Positions 10,993 to 23,305 of a stretch of 64,000 nt of DNA are shown piece after piece. The position numbers were made by a program, and so were the translations under genes. The stretch lies in NCBI RefSeq assembly GCF_949987535.1, contig NW_026645856.1:62001-126000 (forward strand), written 5' to 3'. A model generated the notes under the pieces. The model had not been told where the DNA came from and made no database searches. It saw nothing but the letters and a program-made list of their open reading frames with translations. Origin of the DNA: Balaenoptera acutorostrata (Eukaryota; Chordata; Mammalia; Artiodactyla; Balaenopteridae). Each line of letters opens with the position of its first letter. The stretch's first letter is position 1.

Positions 10993-12750
10993 ACTAAAGC
11001 ACATGAAAAGCGGCCAAACGTCGACAAGGATGCACTTGGCCAAAAAGGGCGTATGCTTTTTTTCCTGAATAAATTCAAAAAAAAACGCATAGGCCCTGAT
11101 TGGCAAACCAAGCAAGCCGGAAATGCAAATCAGCACTACAAAGAGGTCTCACTTCCCCTCGGTCAAAAGGAACTTCTTAAAAAAGTGTAAAACCAAGAAA
11201 TCCAGGAGAGGCCAAGGAGGAAAGGGAGCCTTGTTACACTGATGGGCGGGATGTAAATTGCCAATGGCGAGTCTGGAGAAGGGTATGGTGTTTCCTAAAA
11301 CATCTAAAAAACAGAGCTAGAAAGAATAGGGCACTTCCACTCATGGGCGTATAAATTGGGAAAACTAAAAATCAAAAAGACACAGGCAACCCAAAGCTTA
11401 GTGCTGCTCTGGTTACAAGAAACTCCACTTCATTACACCTTAAATATCCTAGGAAAGAGAAAAATGGATAAAGAAGTTGTGGTCCTCATGTACAATGGAA
11501 TATCACTCAGGCATGAAATCAATGTCATAAGGCTAGTAGCAGCACGATGAGTGGATTTAGGTACCACGATCCTAAGTGAAATAAGTCACACAGAAAACGA
11601 CACTTATCATAAGATATCACTTATAGAGGGAAGCTAAAATCCATTACACTTGAACTGAATTACAAAACAGAACAGAGTCACACATTTAGAAAACACACTA
11701 TGGCTGCTAAACGGGAAAGGTGAAGTGGGGTGATGCATAAAACAAGGGTTTCAAATTAGCTCAGATACCGTTCCATAAACCCAATATGTAATAGACAAGA
11801 CCTACTCCTTGCTCAGTGAACTGGACTCAACACCCCCTATTCACTGCACAAGCATATATCTGACTAGTAAGAATCTTCAAACCTATGTATTGTTATCTCT
11901 CTGTAAATGAGTAAAGGGGGTGTAAGGCGGCATAAACACAGCCATGAAAAGCAGCTAAACCCCATTATAAAAATAAATTAATTTTCAAAACCCGTGAAAC
12001 AAACACAGTGAAAGAGAGAGAAATTCTTACAAAATTCGTTCAGGGGCTGTGATGCAACCTGGATTGACCATATCTAGACCCACAGCTGATTGAGACATAA
12101 GGGTGGACACTCTTGGGGCTGAGAGGTTTGGTGACGTTGGGTGAGCCAACACAGACCCTTTAAAGTAATACTGCATGGTACCCATCCCATGGGTCCCAAA
12201 TCTCCAAGTTCAAGGGCATTTTCCTACATCGAAAACATGCATGAGAAACCCAGAAGATGGTGAACCGTGTGATCGGGAAAGGTTTCTAAAACACACCTCA
12301 TTTCTCATCTCCTTTTGCTCAGGTTCGCCATTCCAGCCGCATTACTAGCCATCTCTCTCCTTGGAGAATCAGCACCTTTAACCTCCTGTTCCGTACAGGT
12401 TGCAATTTGTCCTGAGGATGAACGGGAAGAGGGGGAACCAATGAGAGACTAGGTCTAGGTGTTGGGACAGGCACAGGTCACTCTATTTTGCCATCAGGAA
12501 GAAGAATTAACCACAAGCTCAGCCTGCCCCCCAGAACCAGAAGAGGGCCTGAAGCAATCCTGCACTTTTGCGGACAGCTCCCAAAAAAGCGACTGGAAAA
12601 ATGGAGCTCAGGGGCACTGCAATTCACAAACCTGCAGAGTTATAAATGATAACTCTCGTCCACAAATATATTGAGGGAAGGCAACGAAGAGGATTTGAAA
12701 GCAAGGCAGAATTGCAGGAAACAGATTTCAGGAGGTAGATTCGAATCGCC
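10993..12750 (+). repeat. Satellite unit 1 (1758 bp), diverged
   Basis: This is the most diverged full unit. L1 ORF2 similarity is at its clearest here (GGAAATGCAAATCAGCACTAC near 11121, GATGTAAATTGCC near 11250). The inverted repeat at 11036-11106 is only a quasi-palindrome. The L1-like tail ends near 11990, and from about 12100 the sequence is already close to interior units. Confidence 0.88.
11036..11106. other. Quasi-palindrome in unit 1
   Basis: The left arm runs from TTGGCCAAAAAGGGCG and the right arm ends in GCCCTGATTGGCAA. The arms match imperfectly, with several mismatches and slippage in the T/A runs. It occupies the same place as the perfect palindromes of interior units and interrupts L1 ORF2 homology. 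Confidence 0.85.
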
Positions 12751-14509
12751 TTGAAAGCACATGAAAAGCGGCAAATCGTGAACAAAGATGCCCTTGGCCA
12801 AAAAGGGCGTATGTGTTTTTTCCTGAATATATTCAGGATAAAACGCATACGCCCTTTTTGGCCAACCAAGCAACCTAGAAAGGCCAATCAGCACTACAAA
12901 GAAGTCTGGCTTCCCAGCGGGCAAAAGGGCCATGCGGAAAAAAGTGTCCAAACCAGAAATGCAGGACCGGCCATGGAGAAATGGGAGCCTTGCTACGCTG
13001 ATGGGCGGGATGTAAATTGCCAACAGCCACTCAGGAGAAGTGTACGGTGTGTCCTGAAACATCTAAAAAACACAGCTTGGAGAGCATAGGGCACTTCCAC
13101 TCATGGGCGTATAAATTGGGAAAATAAAAATCAGCAAGACACAGGCACTCCAAAGTTTAGGGCTGCTCTGTTGACAAGAACCCCCACTTCATTACACCTT
13201 AAATGTCCTAGGAAAGAGAAAAATGGATAAAGAAGTTGTGGTCCTCATGTGCAATGGAATATCACTTAGCCATGAAATCAACGTCATAAGGCTAGTAGCA
13301 GCAGGATGAGTGGATTTAGGTACGACGATTCTAAGTGAAATAAATCATACAGAAAACGACACTTATCATAAGATATCACTTATAGAGGGAATGTAAAAAC
13401 CGCTACGCTTGAACTGAATTACAAAACAGAACAGAGTCACACGTTTAGAAAACACACTATGGCTGCTGAACGGGAAAGGTGAGGTGGGGTGATGCATAAA
13501 ACAAGGGTTTCAAATTAGCTCAGATACCGTTCCATAAACCCAATATGTAATAGACAAGACCTACTCCTTGCTCACTGAACTGGACTCAACACCCCCTATT
13601 CACCACACAAGAATATATCTGACTAGTAAGAATCTTCAAACCTATGTATTGATATCTCTCTGTAAGTGAGTCAATGGGGTGTAAGGCGGCATAAAGACAG
13701 CTGTGAAAAGCAGCTAAACCCCATTATAAAAATAAATTACTTTTCAAAACCCGTGAAACAAAGACAGTGAAAGAGAGAGAAATTCTTACAAAATTCGTTC
13801 AGGGGCTGTGATGCAACCTGGATTGACCATATCTAGACCCACAGGTCTTTGAGAACTAAGGGTGGACACTCTTGGGGCTGAGAGGTTTGGTGAGGTTGCG
13901 TGAGCCAACGCAGACCCTTTAAAGTAATACTGCATGGTACCTATCCCATGGGTCCCAAATCTCCAGGTTCAAGGGCATCTTCCTACGTCGAAAACATGCA
14001 TGAGAAACCCAGAAGATGGTACACCGTGTGATCGGGAAAGGTTTCTAAAACGCACCTCATTTCTCATCTCCTTGTGCTCGGGTTCGCCATTCCAGCCGCT
14101 TTACTAGCCATCTCCCTCCTTGGAGAATCAGCACCTTTAACCTCCTGTTCCGTACAGGTTGCAATTTGTCCTGAGGATGAACGGGAAGAGGGGGAACCAA
14201 TGACAGACTAGCTCTAGGGGTTGGGACAGGCACAGGTCACTCTATTTTGCCATCACGAAGAAGAAATAACCACAGGCTTAGCCTGCCCACCGGAACCAGA
14301 ATAGGTCCTGAAGCAATCCTGCACTTTTGCAGCCAGCTCCCAAAAAAGCGACTTGAAAAATGGAGTTCAGGGGCACTGCAATTCACAAACCTGCAGAGTT
14401 ATAAGTGATAACTCTCGTCCACAAATATATTGAGGGAAGGCAACGAAGAGGACTTGAAAGCAATTCAGAATTGCAGGATACAGATTTCAGGAGGTAGATT
14501 CGAATTGCC
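12751..14509 (+). repeat. Satellite unit 2 (1759 bp)
   Basis: This is an edge-type unit with the word AAATCGTGAACAAAGATG in place of the interior AAACGTGGACAATGATG. The inverted repeat is at 12794-12865 with two mismatched pairs. Confidence 0.9.
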
Positions 14510-16266
14510 TTGAAAGCACATGAAAAGAGGCAAATCGTGAAAATGATGCCCTTGGCCAAAAAGGGCGTATGCGTTTTTTCTTGAATATATTCAGGGAAAA
14601 ACACATACGCCCTTTTTGGCCAACCAAGCAACCTAGAAAGGCAAATCAGCGCTACAAAGATGTCTGGCTTCCCAGCGGGCAAAAGGGCCATGCGGAAAAA
14701 ATTGTCCAAACCAGAAATGCAGGACCGGCCATGGAGAAATCGGAGCCTTGCTACGCTGATGGGCGGGATGTAAATTGTCAACAGCCACTCTGGAGAAGTG
14801 TACGGTGTGTCCTGAAACATCTAAAAAACACAGCTTGGAGAGCATAGGGTACTTCCACTCATGGGCGTATAAATTGGGAAAACTAAAAATCAGCAAGACA
14901 CAGGCACCCCAAAGTTTAGGGCTGCTCTGTTGACAAGAACCCCCACTTCATTACACCTTAAATATCCTAGGAAAGAGAAAAATGGATAAAGAATTTGTGG
15001 TCCTCATGTACAATGGAATATCACTCAGGATGAAATTAACATCATAAGACTAGTAGCAGCACGATGAGTGAATGTAGGTACGATGATTCTAAGTGAAATA
15101 AGTCATACAGAAAACGACACTTATCATAAGATATCACTTATAGAGGGAATGTAAAAACCGCTAAACTTGAACTGAATTGCAAAACAGAACAGAGTCACAC
15201 GTTCAGAAAACACACTATGGCTGCTGAACGGCAAAGGTGAGGTGGGGTGATGCATAAAACAAGGGTTTCAAATTAGCTCCGATACCGTTCCATAAACCCA
15301 ATATGTAAGAGACAAGACCTATTCCTTGCTCAGTGAACTGGACTCAACACCCCCTATTCACCGCACAAGAATATATCTGACTAGTAAGAATCTTCAAACC
15401 TATGTATTGATATCTCTCTGTAAGTGAGTCAATGGGGTGTAAAGCGGCATAAACACAGCCGTGAAAAGCAGCTAAACCGCATTATAAAAATAACTTACTT
15501 TTCAAAACCAGTGAAACAAAGACAGTGAAAGAGAGAGAAATTCTTACAAAATTCGTTCAGGGGCTGTGATGCAACCTGGATTGACCATATCTAGACCCAC
15601 AGCTGATTGAGACATAAGGGTGGACACTCTTGGGGCTGAGAGGTTCGGTTAGGTTGGGTGAGCCAACGCAGACCCTTTCAAGTAATACTGCATGGTACCC
15701 ATCCCATGGGTCCCAAATCTCCAGGTTCAAGTGCATCTTCCTACATCGAAAACATGCATGAGAAACCCAGAAGATGGTACATCGTGTGATCGGGAAAGGT
15801 TTCTAAAACGCATCTCATTTCTCATCTCCTTGGCTCGGGTTCGCCATTCCAGCCGATTTACTAGCCATCTCCCTCTTTGGAGAATCAGCACCTTTAACCT
15901 CCTGTTCCGTACAGGTTGCAATTTGTCCTGAGGATGAACGGGAAGAGGGGGAACCAATGAGAAACTAGCTCTAGGGGTTGGGACAGGCACAGGTCACTCT
16001 ATTTTCCCATCAGGAAGAAGAATTAAGCACAAGCTCAGCCTGCCCCCCAGAAGCAGAAGAGGGCCTGAAGCAATCCTGCGCTTTTGCAGCCAGCTCCCAA
16101 AAAAGCGAGTTGAAAAATGGAGCTCAGGGGCACTGCAATGCACAAACCTGCAGAGTTTTAAATGATACCTCTCGTCCACAAATATATTAAGGGAAGGCAA
16201 CGAAGAGGCTTTGAAAACAAGGCAAAATTGCAGGAAACAGATTTCAGGAGGTAGATTCGAATCGCC
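14510..16266 (+). repeat. Satellite unit 3 (1757 bp), 'old-type' first half
   Basis: The inverted repeat at 14552-14623 has three mismatched pairs. The first ~600 bp share private variants with units 8 and 20 (TTTTTTCTTGAAT, GATGTCTGG). The segment near 14985-15080 (AAGAATTTGTGG, CAGGATGAAATTAAC) is shared only with unit 20. The second half is interior type. Confidence 0.9.
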
Positions 16267-18025
16267 TTGAAAGCACATGAAAAGCGGCAAAACGTGGACA
16301 ATGATGCCCTTGGCCAAAAAGGGCGTATGCGTTTTTTCCTGAATATATTCAGGAAAAAACGCATACGCCCTTTTTGGCCAACCAAGCAACCTGGAAAGGC
16401 AAATCAGCGCTCCAAAGAAGTCTCGCTTCCCAGCGGGCAAAAGGGCCATGCGGAAAAAAGTGTCCAAACCAGAAATGCACGACCGGCCATGGAGAAATGG
16501 GAGCCTTGCTACGCTGATGGGTGGGATGTAAATTGCCAACAGCCACTCTGGAGAAGTGTACGGTGTGTTCTGAAACATCTAAAAAACACAGCTTGGAGAG
16601 CATAGGGCACTTCCACTCATGGCCGTATAAATTGGGAAAACTAAAAAGCAGCAAGACACAGGCACCCCAAAGTTTAGGGCTGCTCAGTTGACAAGAACCA
16701 CCACTTCATTACACCTTCAATATCCTAGGAGAGAGAAAAATGGATAAAGCAGTTGTGGTCCTCATGTACAATGGAATATCACTCAGCCATGAAATCAACT
16801 TCATAAGGCTAGAACCAGCACGATGAGAGGATTTAGGTACGACGATTCTAAGTGAAATAAGTCACACAGAAAAAGACACTTATCATAAGATATCACTTAT
16901 AGAGGGAATGTAAAAACCGCTAAACTTGAACTGAATTGCAAAACAGAACAGAGTCACACGTTCAGAAAACACACTATGGCTGCTGAACGGCAAAGGTGAG
17001 GTGGGGTGATGCATAAAACAAGGGTTTCAAATTAGCTCCGATACCGTTCCATAAACCCAATATGTAAGAGACAAGACCTATTCCTTGCTCAGTGAACTGG
17101 ACTCAACACCCCCTATTCACCGCACAAGAATATATCTGACTAGGAAGAATCTTCAAACCTATGTATTGATATCTCTCTGTAAGTGAGTCAAGGGGGTGTA
17201 AAGCGGCATAAACACAGCCGTGAAAAGCAGCTAAACCGCATTATAAAAATAACTTACTTTTCAAAACCAGTGAAACAAAGACAGTGAAAGAGAGAGAAAT
17301 TCTTACAAAATTCATTCAGGGGCTGTGATGCAACCTGGATTGACCATATCTAGACCCACAGCTGATTGAGACATAAGGGTGGACACTCTTGGGGCTGAGA
17401 GGTTCGGTGAGGTTGGGTGAGCCAACGCAGAGCCTTTCAAGTAATACTGCATGGTACCCATCCCATGGGTCCCAAATCTCCAGGTTCAAGGGCATCTTCC
17501 TACATCGAAAACATGCATGAGAAACCCAGAAGATGGTACATCGTGTGATCGGGAAAGGTTTCTAAAACGCATCTCATTTCTCATCTCCTTGGCTCGGGTT
17601 CGCCATTCCAGCCGATTTACTAGCCAAATCCCTCTTTGGAGAATCAGCACCTTTAACCTCCTGTTCCGTACAGGTTGCAATTTGTCCTGAGGATGAACGG
17701 GAAGAGGGGGAACCAATGAGAAACTAGCTCTAGGGGTTGGGACAGGCACAGGTCACTCTATTTTCCCATCAGGAAGAAGAATTAAGCACAAGCTCAGCCT
17801 GCCCCCCAGAACCAGAAGAGGGCCTGAAGCAATCCTGCGCTTTTGCGGCCAGCTCCCAAAAAAGCGAGTTGAAAAATGGAGCTCAGGGGCACTGCAATTC
17901 ACAAACCTGCAGAGTTTTAAATGATACCTCTCGTCCACAAATATATTAAGGGAAGGCAACGAAGAGGCTTTGAAAGCAAGGCAGAATTGCAGGAAACAGA
18001 TTTCAGGAGGTAGATTCGAATCGCC
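16267..18025 (+). repeat. Satellite unit 4 (1759 bp)
   Basis: The palindrome is perfect at 16310-16381. Units 4, 5 and 6 are nearly identical to one another. Private words include TGCACGACCGG and AGGCTAGAACCAGC. Confidence 0.92.
16310..16381. other. Perfect 72-bp palindrome (reference copy)
   Basis: The sequence from TTGGCCAAAAAGGGCG through the centre GAATATATTC to CGCCCTTTTTGGCCAA equals its own reverse complement over all 72 bases with no spacer. Outside it, C faces C, so the symmetry stops. Perfect copies also start at 18069, 25108, 26868, 28626, 30385, 33840, 35599, 40809, 42568, 46087, 47846, 49605, 51364, 53120, 54879, 56635, 58394 and 61909. It could extrude as a cruciform or fold back as an RNA hairpin. 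Any function is unknown. Confidence 0.95.
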
Positions 18026-19784
18026 TTGAAAGCACATGAAAAGCGGCAAAACGTGGACAATGATGCCCTTGGCCAAAAAGGGCGTATGCGTTTTTTCCTG
18101 AATATATTCAGGAAAAAACGCATACGCCCTTTTTGGCCAACCAAGCAACCTGGAAAGGCAAATCAGCGCTCCAAAGAAGTCTCGCTTCCCAGCGGGCAAA
18201 AGGGCCATGCGGAAAAAAGTGTCCAAACCAGAAATGCACGACCGGCCATGGAGAAATGGGAGCCTTGCTACGCTGATGGGTGGGATGTAAATTGCCAACA
18301 GCCACTCTGGAGAAGTGTACGGTGTGTTCTGAAACATCTAAAAAACACAGCTTGGAGAGCATAGGGCACTTCCACTCATGGCCGTATAAATTGGGAAAAC
18401 TAAAAAGCAGCAAGACACAGGCACCCCAATGTTTAGGGCTGCTCAGTTGACAAGAACCCCCACTTCATTACACCTTCAATATCCTAGGAGAGAGAAAAAT
18501 GGATAAAGAAGTTGTGGTCCTCATGTACAATGGAATATCACTCAGCCATGAAATCAACTTCATAAGGGTAGAACCAGCACGATGAGAGGATTTAGGTACG
18601 ACGATTCTAAGTGAAATAAGTCACACAGAAAAAGACACTTATCATAAGATATCACTTATAGAGGGAATGTAAAAACCGCTAAACTTGAACTGAATTGCAA
18701 AACAGAACAGAGTCACACGTTCAGAAAACACACTATGGCTGCTGAACGGCAAAGGTGAGGTGGGGTGATGCATAAAACAAGGGTTTCAAATTAGCTCCGA
18801 TACCGTTCCATAAACCCAATATGTAAGAGACAAGACCTATTCCTTGCTCAGTGAACTGGACTCAACACCCCCTATTCACCGCACAAGAATATATCTGACT
18901 AGTAAGAATCTTCAAACCTATGTATTGATATCTCTCTGTAAGTGAGTCAATGGGGTGTAAAGCGGCATAAACACAGCCGTGAAAAGCAGCTAAACCGCAT
19001 TATAAAAATAACTTACTTTTCAAAACCAGTGAAACAAAGACAGTGAAAGAGAGAGAAATTCTTACAAAATTCGTTCAGGGGCTGTGATGCAACCTGGATT
19101 GACCATATCTAGACCCACAGCTGATTGAGACATAAGGGTGGACACTCTTGGGGCTGAGAGGTTCAGTGAGGTTGGGTGAGCCAACGCAGACCCTTTCAAG
19201 TAATACTGCATGGTACCCATCCCATGGGTCCCAAATCTCCAGGTTCAAGGGCATCTTCCTACATCGAAAACATGCATGAGAAACCCAGAAGATGGTACAT
19301 CGTGTGATCGGGAAAGGTTTCTAAAACGCATCTCATTTCTCATCTCCTTGGCTCGGGTTCGCCATTCCAGCCGATTTACTAGCCATCTCCCTCTTTGGAG
19401 AATCAGCACCTTTAACCTCCTGTTCCGTACAGGTTGCAATTTGTCCTGAGGATGAACGGGAAGAGGGGGAACCAATGAGAAACTAGCTCTAGGGGTTGGG
19501 ACAGGCACAGGTCACTCTATTTTCCCATCAGGAAGAAGAATTAAGCACAAGCTCAGCCTGCCCCCCAGAACCAGAAGAGGGCCTGAAGCAATCCTGCGCT
19601 TTTGCGGCCAGCTCCCAAAAAAGCGAGTTGAAAAATGGAGCTCAGGGGCACTGCAATTCACAAACCTGCAGAGTTTTAAATGATACCTCTCGTCCACAGA
19701 TATATTAAGGGAAGGCAACGAAGAGGCTTTGAAAGCAAGGCAGAATTGCAGGAAACAGATTTCAGGAGGTAGATTCGAATCGCC
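18026..19784 (+). repeat. Satellite unit 5 (1759 bp)
   Basis: The palindrome is perfect at 18069-18140. It is the closest relative of unit 4, including TGCACGACCGG. Confidence 0.92.
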
Positions 19785-21543
19785 TTGAAAGCACATGAAA
19801 AGCGGCAAAACGTGGACAATGATGCCCTTGGCCAAAAAGGGCGTATGCGTTTTTTCCTGTATATATTCAGGAAAAAACGCATACGCCCTTTTTAGCCAAC
19901 CAAGCAACCTGGAAAGGCCAATCAGCGCTCCAAAGAAGTCTCGCTTCCCAGCGGGCAAAAGGGCCATGCGGAAAAAAGTGTCCAAACCAGAAATGCAGGA
20001 CCGGCCATGGAGAAATGGGAGCCTTGCTACGCTGATGGGTGGGATGTAAATTGCCAACAGCCACTCTGGAGCAGTGTACGGTGTGTTCTGAAACATCTAA
20101 AAAACACAGCTTGGAGAGCATAGGGCACTTCCACTCATGGGCGTATAAATTGGGAAAACTAAAAATCAGCAAGACACAGGCACCCCAAAGTTTAGGGCTG
20201 CTCTGTTGACAAGAACCACCACTTCATTACACCTTCAATATCCTAGGAGAGAGAAAAATGGATAAAGAAGTTGTGGTCCTCATGTACAATGGAATATCAC
20301 TCAGCCATGAAATCAACTTCATAAGGCTAGAACCAGCACGATGAGAAGATTTAGGTACGACGATTCTAAGTGAAATAAGTCACACAGAAAAAGACACTTA
20401 TCATAAGATATCACTTATAGAGGGAATGTAAAAACCGCTAAACTTGAACTGAATTGCAAAACAGAACAGAGTCACACGTTCAGAAAACACACTATGGCTG
20501 CTGAACGGCAAAGGTGAGGTGGGGTGATGCATAAAACAAGGGTTTCAAATTAGCTCAGATACCGTTCCATAAACCCAATATGTAAGAGACAAGACCTATT
20601 CCTTGCTCAGTGAACTGGACTCAACACCCCCTATTCACCGCACAAGAATATATCTGACTAGTAAGAATCTTCAAACCTATGTATTGATATCTCTCTGTAA
20701 GTGAGTCAAGGGGGTGTAAAGCGGCATAAACACAGCCGTGAAAAGCAGCTAAACCGCATTATAAAAATAACTTACTTTTCAAAACCAGTGAAACAAAGAC
20801 AGTGAAAGAGAGAGAAATTCTTACAAAATTCGTTCAGGGGCTGTGATGCAACCTGGATTGACCATATCTAGACCCACAGCTGATTGAGACATAAGGGTGG
20901 ACACTCTTGGGGCTGAGAGGTTCGGTGAGGTTGGGTGAGCCAACGCAGACCCTTTCAAGTAATACTGCATGGTACCCATCCCATGGGTCCCAAATCTCCA
21001 GGTTCAAGGGCATCGTCCTACATCGAAAACATGCATGAGAAACCCAGAAGATGGTACATCGTGTGATCGGGAAAGGTTTCTAAAACGCATCTCATTTCTC
21101 ATCTCCTTGGCTCGGGTTCGCCATTCCAGCCGATTTACTAGCCATCTCCCTCTTTGGAGAATCAGCACCTTTAACCTCCTGTTCCGTACAGGTTGCAATT
21201 TGTCCTGAGGATGAACGGGAAGAGGGGGAACCAATGAGAAACTAGCTCTAGGGGTTGGGACAGGCACAGGTCACTCTATTTTCCCATCAGGAAGAAGAAT
21301 TAAGCACAAGCTCAGCCTGCCCCCCAGAAGCAGAAGAGGGCCTGAAGCAATCCTGCGCTTTTGCGGCCAGCTCCCAAAAAAGCGAGTTGAAAAATGGAGT
21401 TCAGGGGCACTGCAATTCACAAACCTGCAGAGTTATAAATGATAACTCTCTTCCACAAATATATTGAGGAAGGGCAACGAAGAGGATTTGAAAGCAAGGT
21501 AGAATTGCATGAAACAGATTTCAGGAGGTAGATTCGAATCGCC
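19785..21543 (+). repeat. Satellite unit 6 (1759 bp)
   Basis: The inverted repeat at 19828-19899 has two mismatched pairs (CCTGTATATA centre and TTTTTAGCC in the right arm). Otherwise it resembles units 4 and 5, with GGAGCAGTGTACGG as in units 22, 23, 25 and 27. Confidence 0.92.
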
Positions 21544-23305
21544 TTGAAAGCACATGAAAAGCGGCAAAACGTGGACAATGATGCCCTTAGCCAAAAAGGG
21601 CGTATGCGTTTTTTCCTGAATATATTCAGGAAAAAACACATACGCCATTTTTGGCCAACCAAGCAACCTGGAAAGGCAAATCAGTGCTCCAAAGAAGTGT
21701 GGCTTCCCAGCGGGCAAAAGGGCCATGCAGAAAAAAGTGTCCAAACCAGAAATGCAGGACCGGCCATGGAGAAATGGGAGCCTTGCTACGCTGATGGGCG
21801 GGATGTAAATTGCAAACAGCCACTCTGGAGAAGTGTACGGTGTGTCCTGAAACATCTAAAAAACACAGCTTGGAGAGCATAGGGCGCTTCCACTCATGGG
21901 CGTATAAATTGGGAAAATTAAAAATCAGCAACACACAGGCACTCCAAAGTTTAGGGCTGCTCTGTTGACAAGAACCCCCACTTCATTACACATTAAATAT
22001 CCTAAGGAAGAGAAAAATGGATAAAGATTTGTGGTCCTCATGTACAATGGAATATCACTCAGCCATGAAATCAACGTCATAATGCTAGTAGCAGCACGAT
22101 GAGTGGATTTAGGTACGATGATTCTAAGTGAAATAAGTCACACAGAAAACGACACTTATCATAAGATATCACTTATAGAAGGAATGTAAAAACCGCTACG
22201 CTTGAACTGAATTACAAAACAGAACAGAGTCACACGTTTAGAAAACACACTACGGCTGCTGAACGGGAAAGTTGAGGTGGGGTGATGCATAAAACAAGGG
22301 TTTCAAATTAGCTCAGATACCGTTCCATAAACCCAATATGTAATAGACAAGACCTACTCCTTGCTCAGTGAACTGGACTCAACACCCCCTATTCACCGCA
22401 CAAGAATATATCTGACTAGTAAGAATCTTCAAACCTATGTATTGATAACTCTCTGTAAGTGAGTCAAGGGGTGGGGTGTAAAGCGGCATAAACACAGCCG
22501 TGAAAAGCAGCTATACCCCATTATAAAAATAAATTCCTTTTCAAAACCCATGAAACCAAGACAGTGAAAGAGAGAGAAATTCTTACAAAATTCGTTCAGG
22601 GGCTTTGATGCAACCTGGATTGACCATATCTAGACCCACAGCTGATTGAGACATAAGGGTGGACACTCTTGGGGCTGAGAGGTTTGGTGAGGTTGGGTGA
22701 GCCAACGCAGACCCTTTACAGTAATACTTCAGGTACCCATCCCATGGGCCCCAAATCTCCAGGTTCTAGGGCATCTTCCTACGTCGAAAACTTGCATGAG
22801 AAACCCAGAAGATTGTACACCGTGTAATGGGGAAAGGTTTCTAAAACGCACCTCATTTCTCATCTACTTGTGTTCAGGTTCACCATTTCAGCCGCTTTAC
22901 TAGCCATCTCGCTCCTTGGAGAATCGGCACCTTTAACCTCCTGTTCCGTACAGGTTGCAATTTGTCCTGAGGATGAACGGGAAGAGGGGGAACCAATGAG
23001 AGACTAGCTCTAGGTGTTGGGACAGCCCCAGGTCTCTGTATTTTGCCATCAGGAAGAAGAATTAACCACATGCTTAGCCTGCCCACCGGAACCAGAATAG
23101 GTCCTGAAGCAATCCTGCGCTTTTGCGGCCAGCTCCCAAAAAAGCAACTTGAAAAATGGAGCTCAGGGGCACTGCAATTCACAAACCTGCAGAGTTATAA
23201 GTGATAACTCTCGTCCACAAATATATTGAGGGAAGGCAACGAAGAGGACTTGAAAGCAATTCAGAATTGCAGGAAACAGATTTCAGGAGGTATATTCGAA
23301 TTGCC
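21544..23305 (+). repeat. Satellite unit 7 (1762 bp)
   Basis: The inverted repeat at 21587-21658 has three mismatched pairs. A GGGGTGGGGTG expansion near 22469 helps explain the extra length. Its second half reappears in unit 19 at an offset of 20,981 bp. Confidence 0.9.

Noticed and set aside
16301..16390. Transposon terminal inverted repeats or a rho-independent terminator
   Set aside because: The symmetry has no spacer and thus no cargo, no target duplication was seen, and the context is eukaryotic satellite.
16158..16605. Recurrent open frames of 70-199 codons on both strands in every satellite unit, looking like a conserved gene family
   Set aside because: They recur only because the DNA repeats. 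They overlap on both strands, use non-ATG starts in many cases, change length with single-base indels between units, and overlie L1-derived and palindromic DNA.
16621..16640. TATA-like word GTATAAATTGGG in each unit as a satellite promoter
   Set aside because: It lies where the L1 ORF2 coding sequence aligns and is explained by that ancestry; there is no other promoter evidence.
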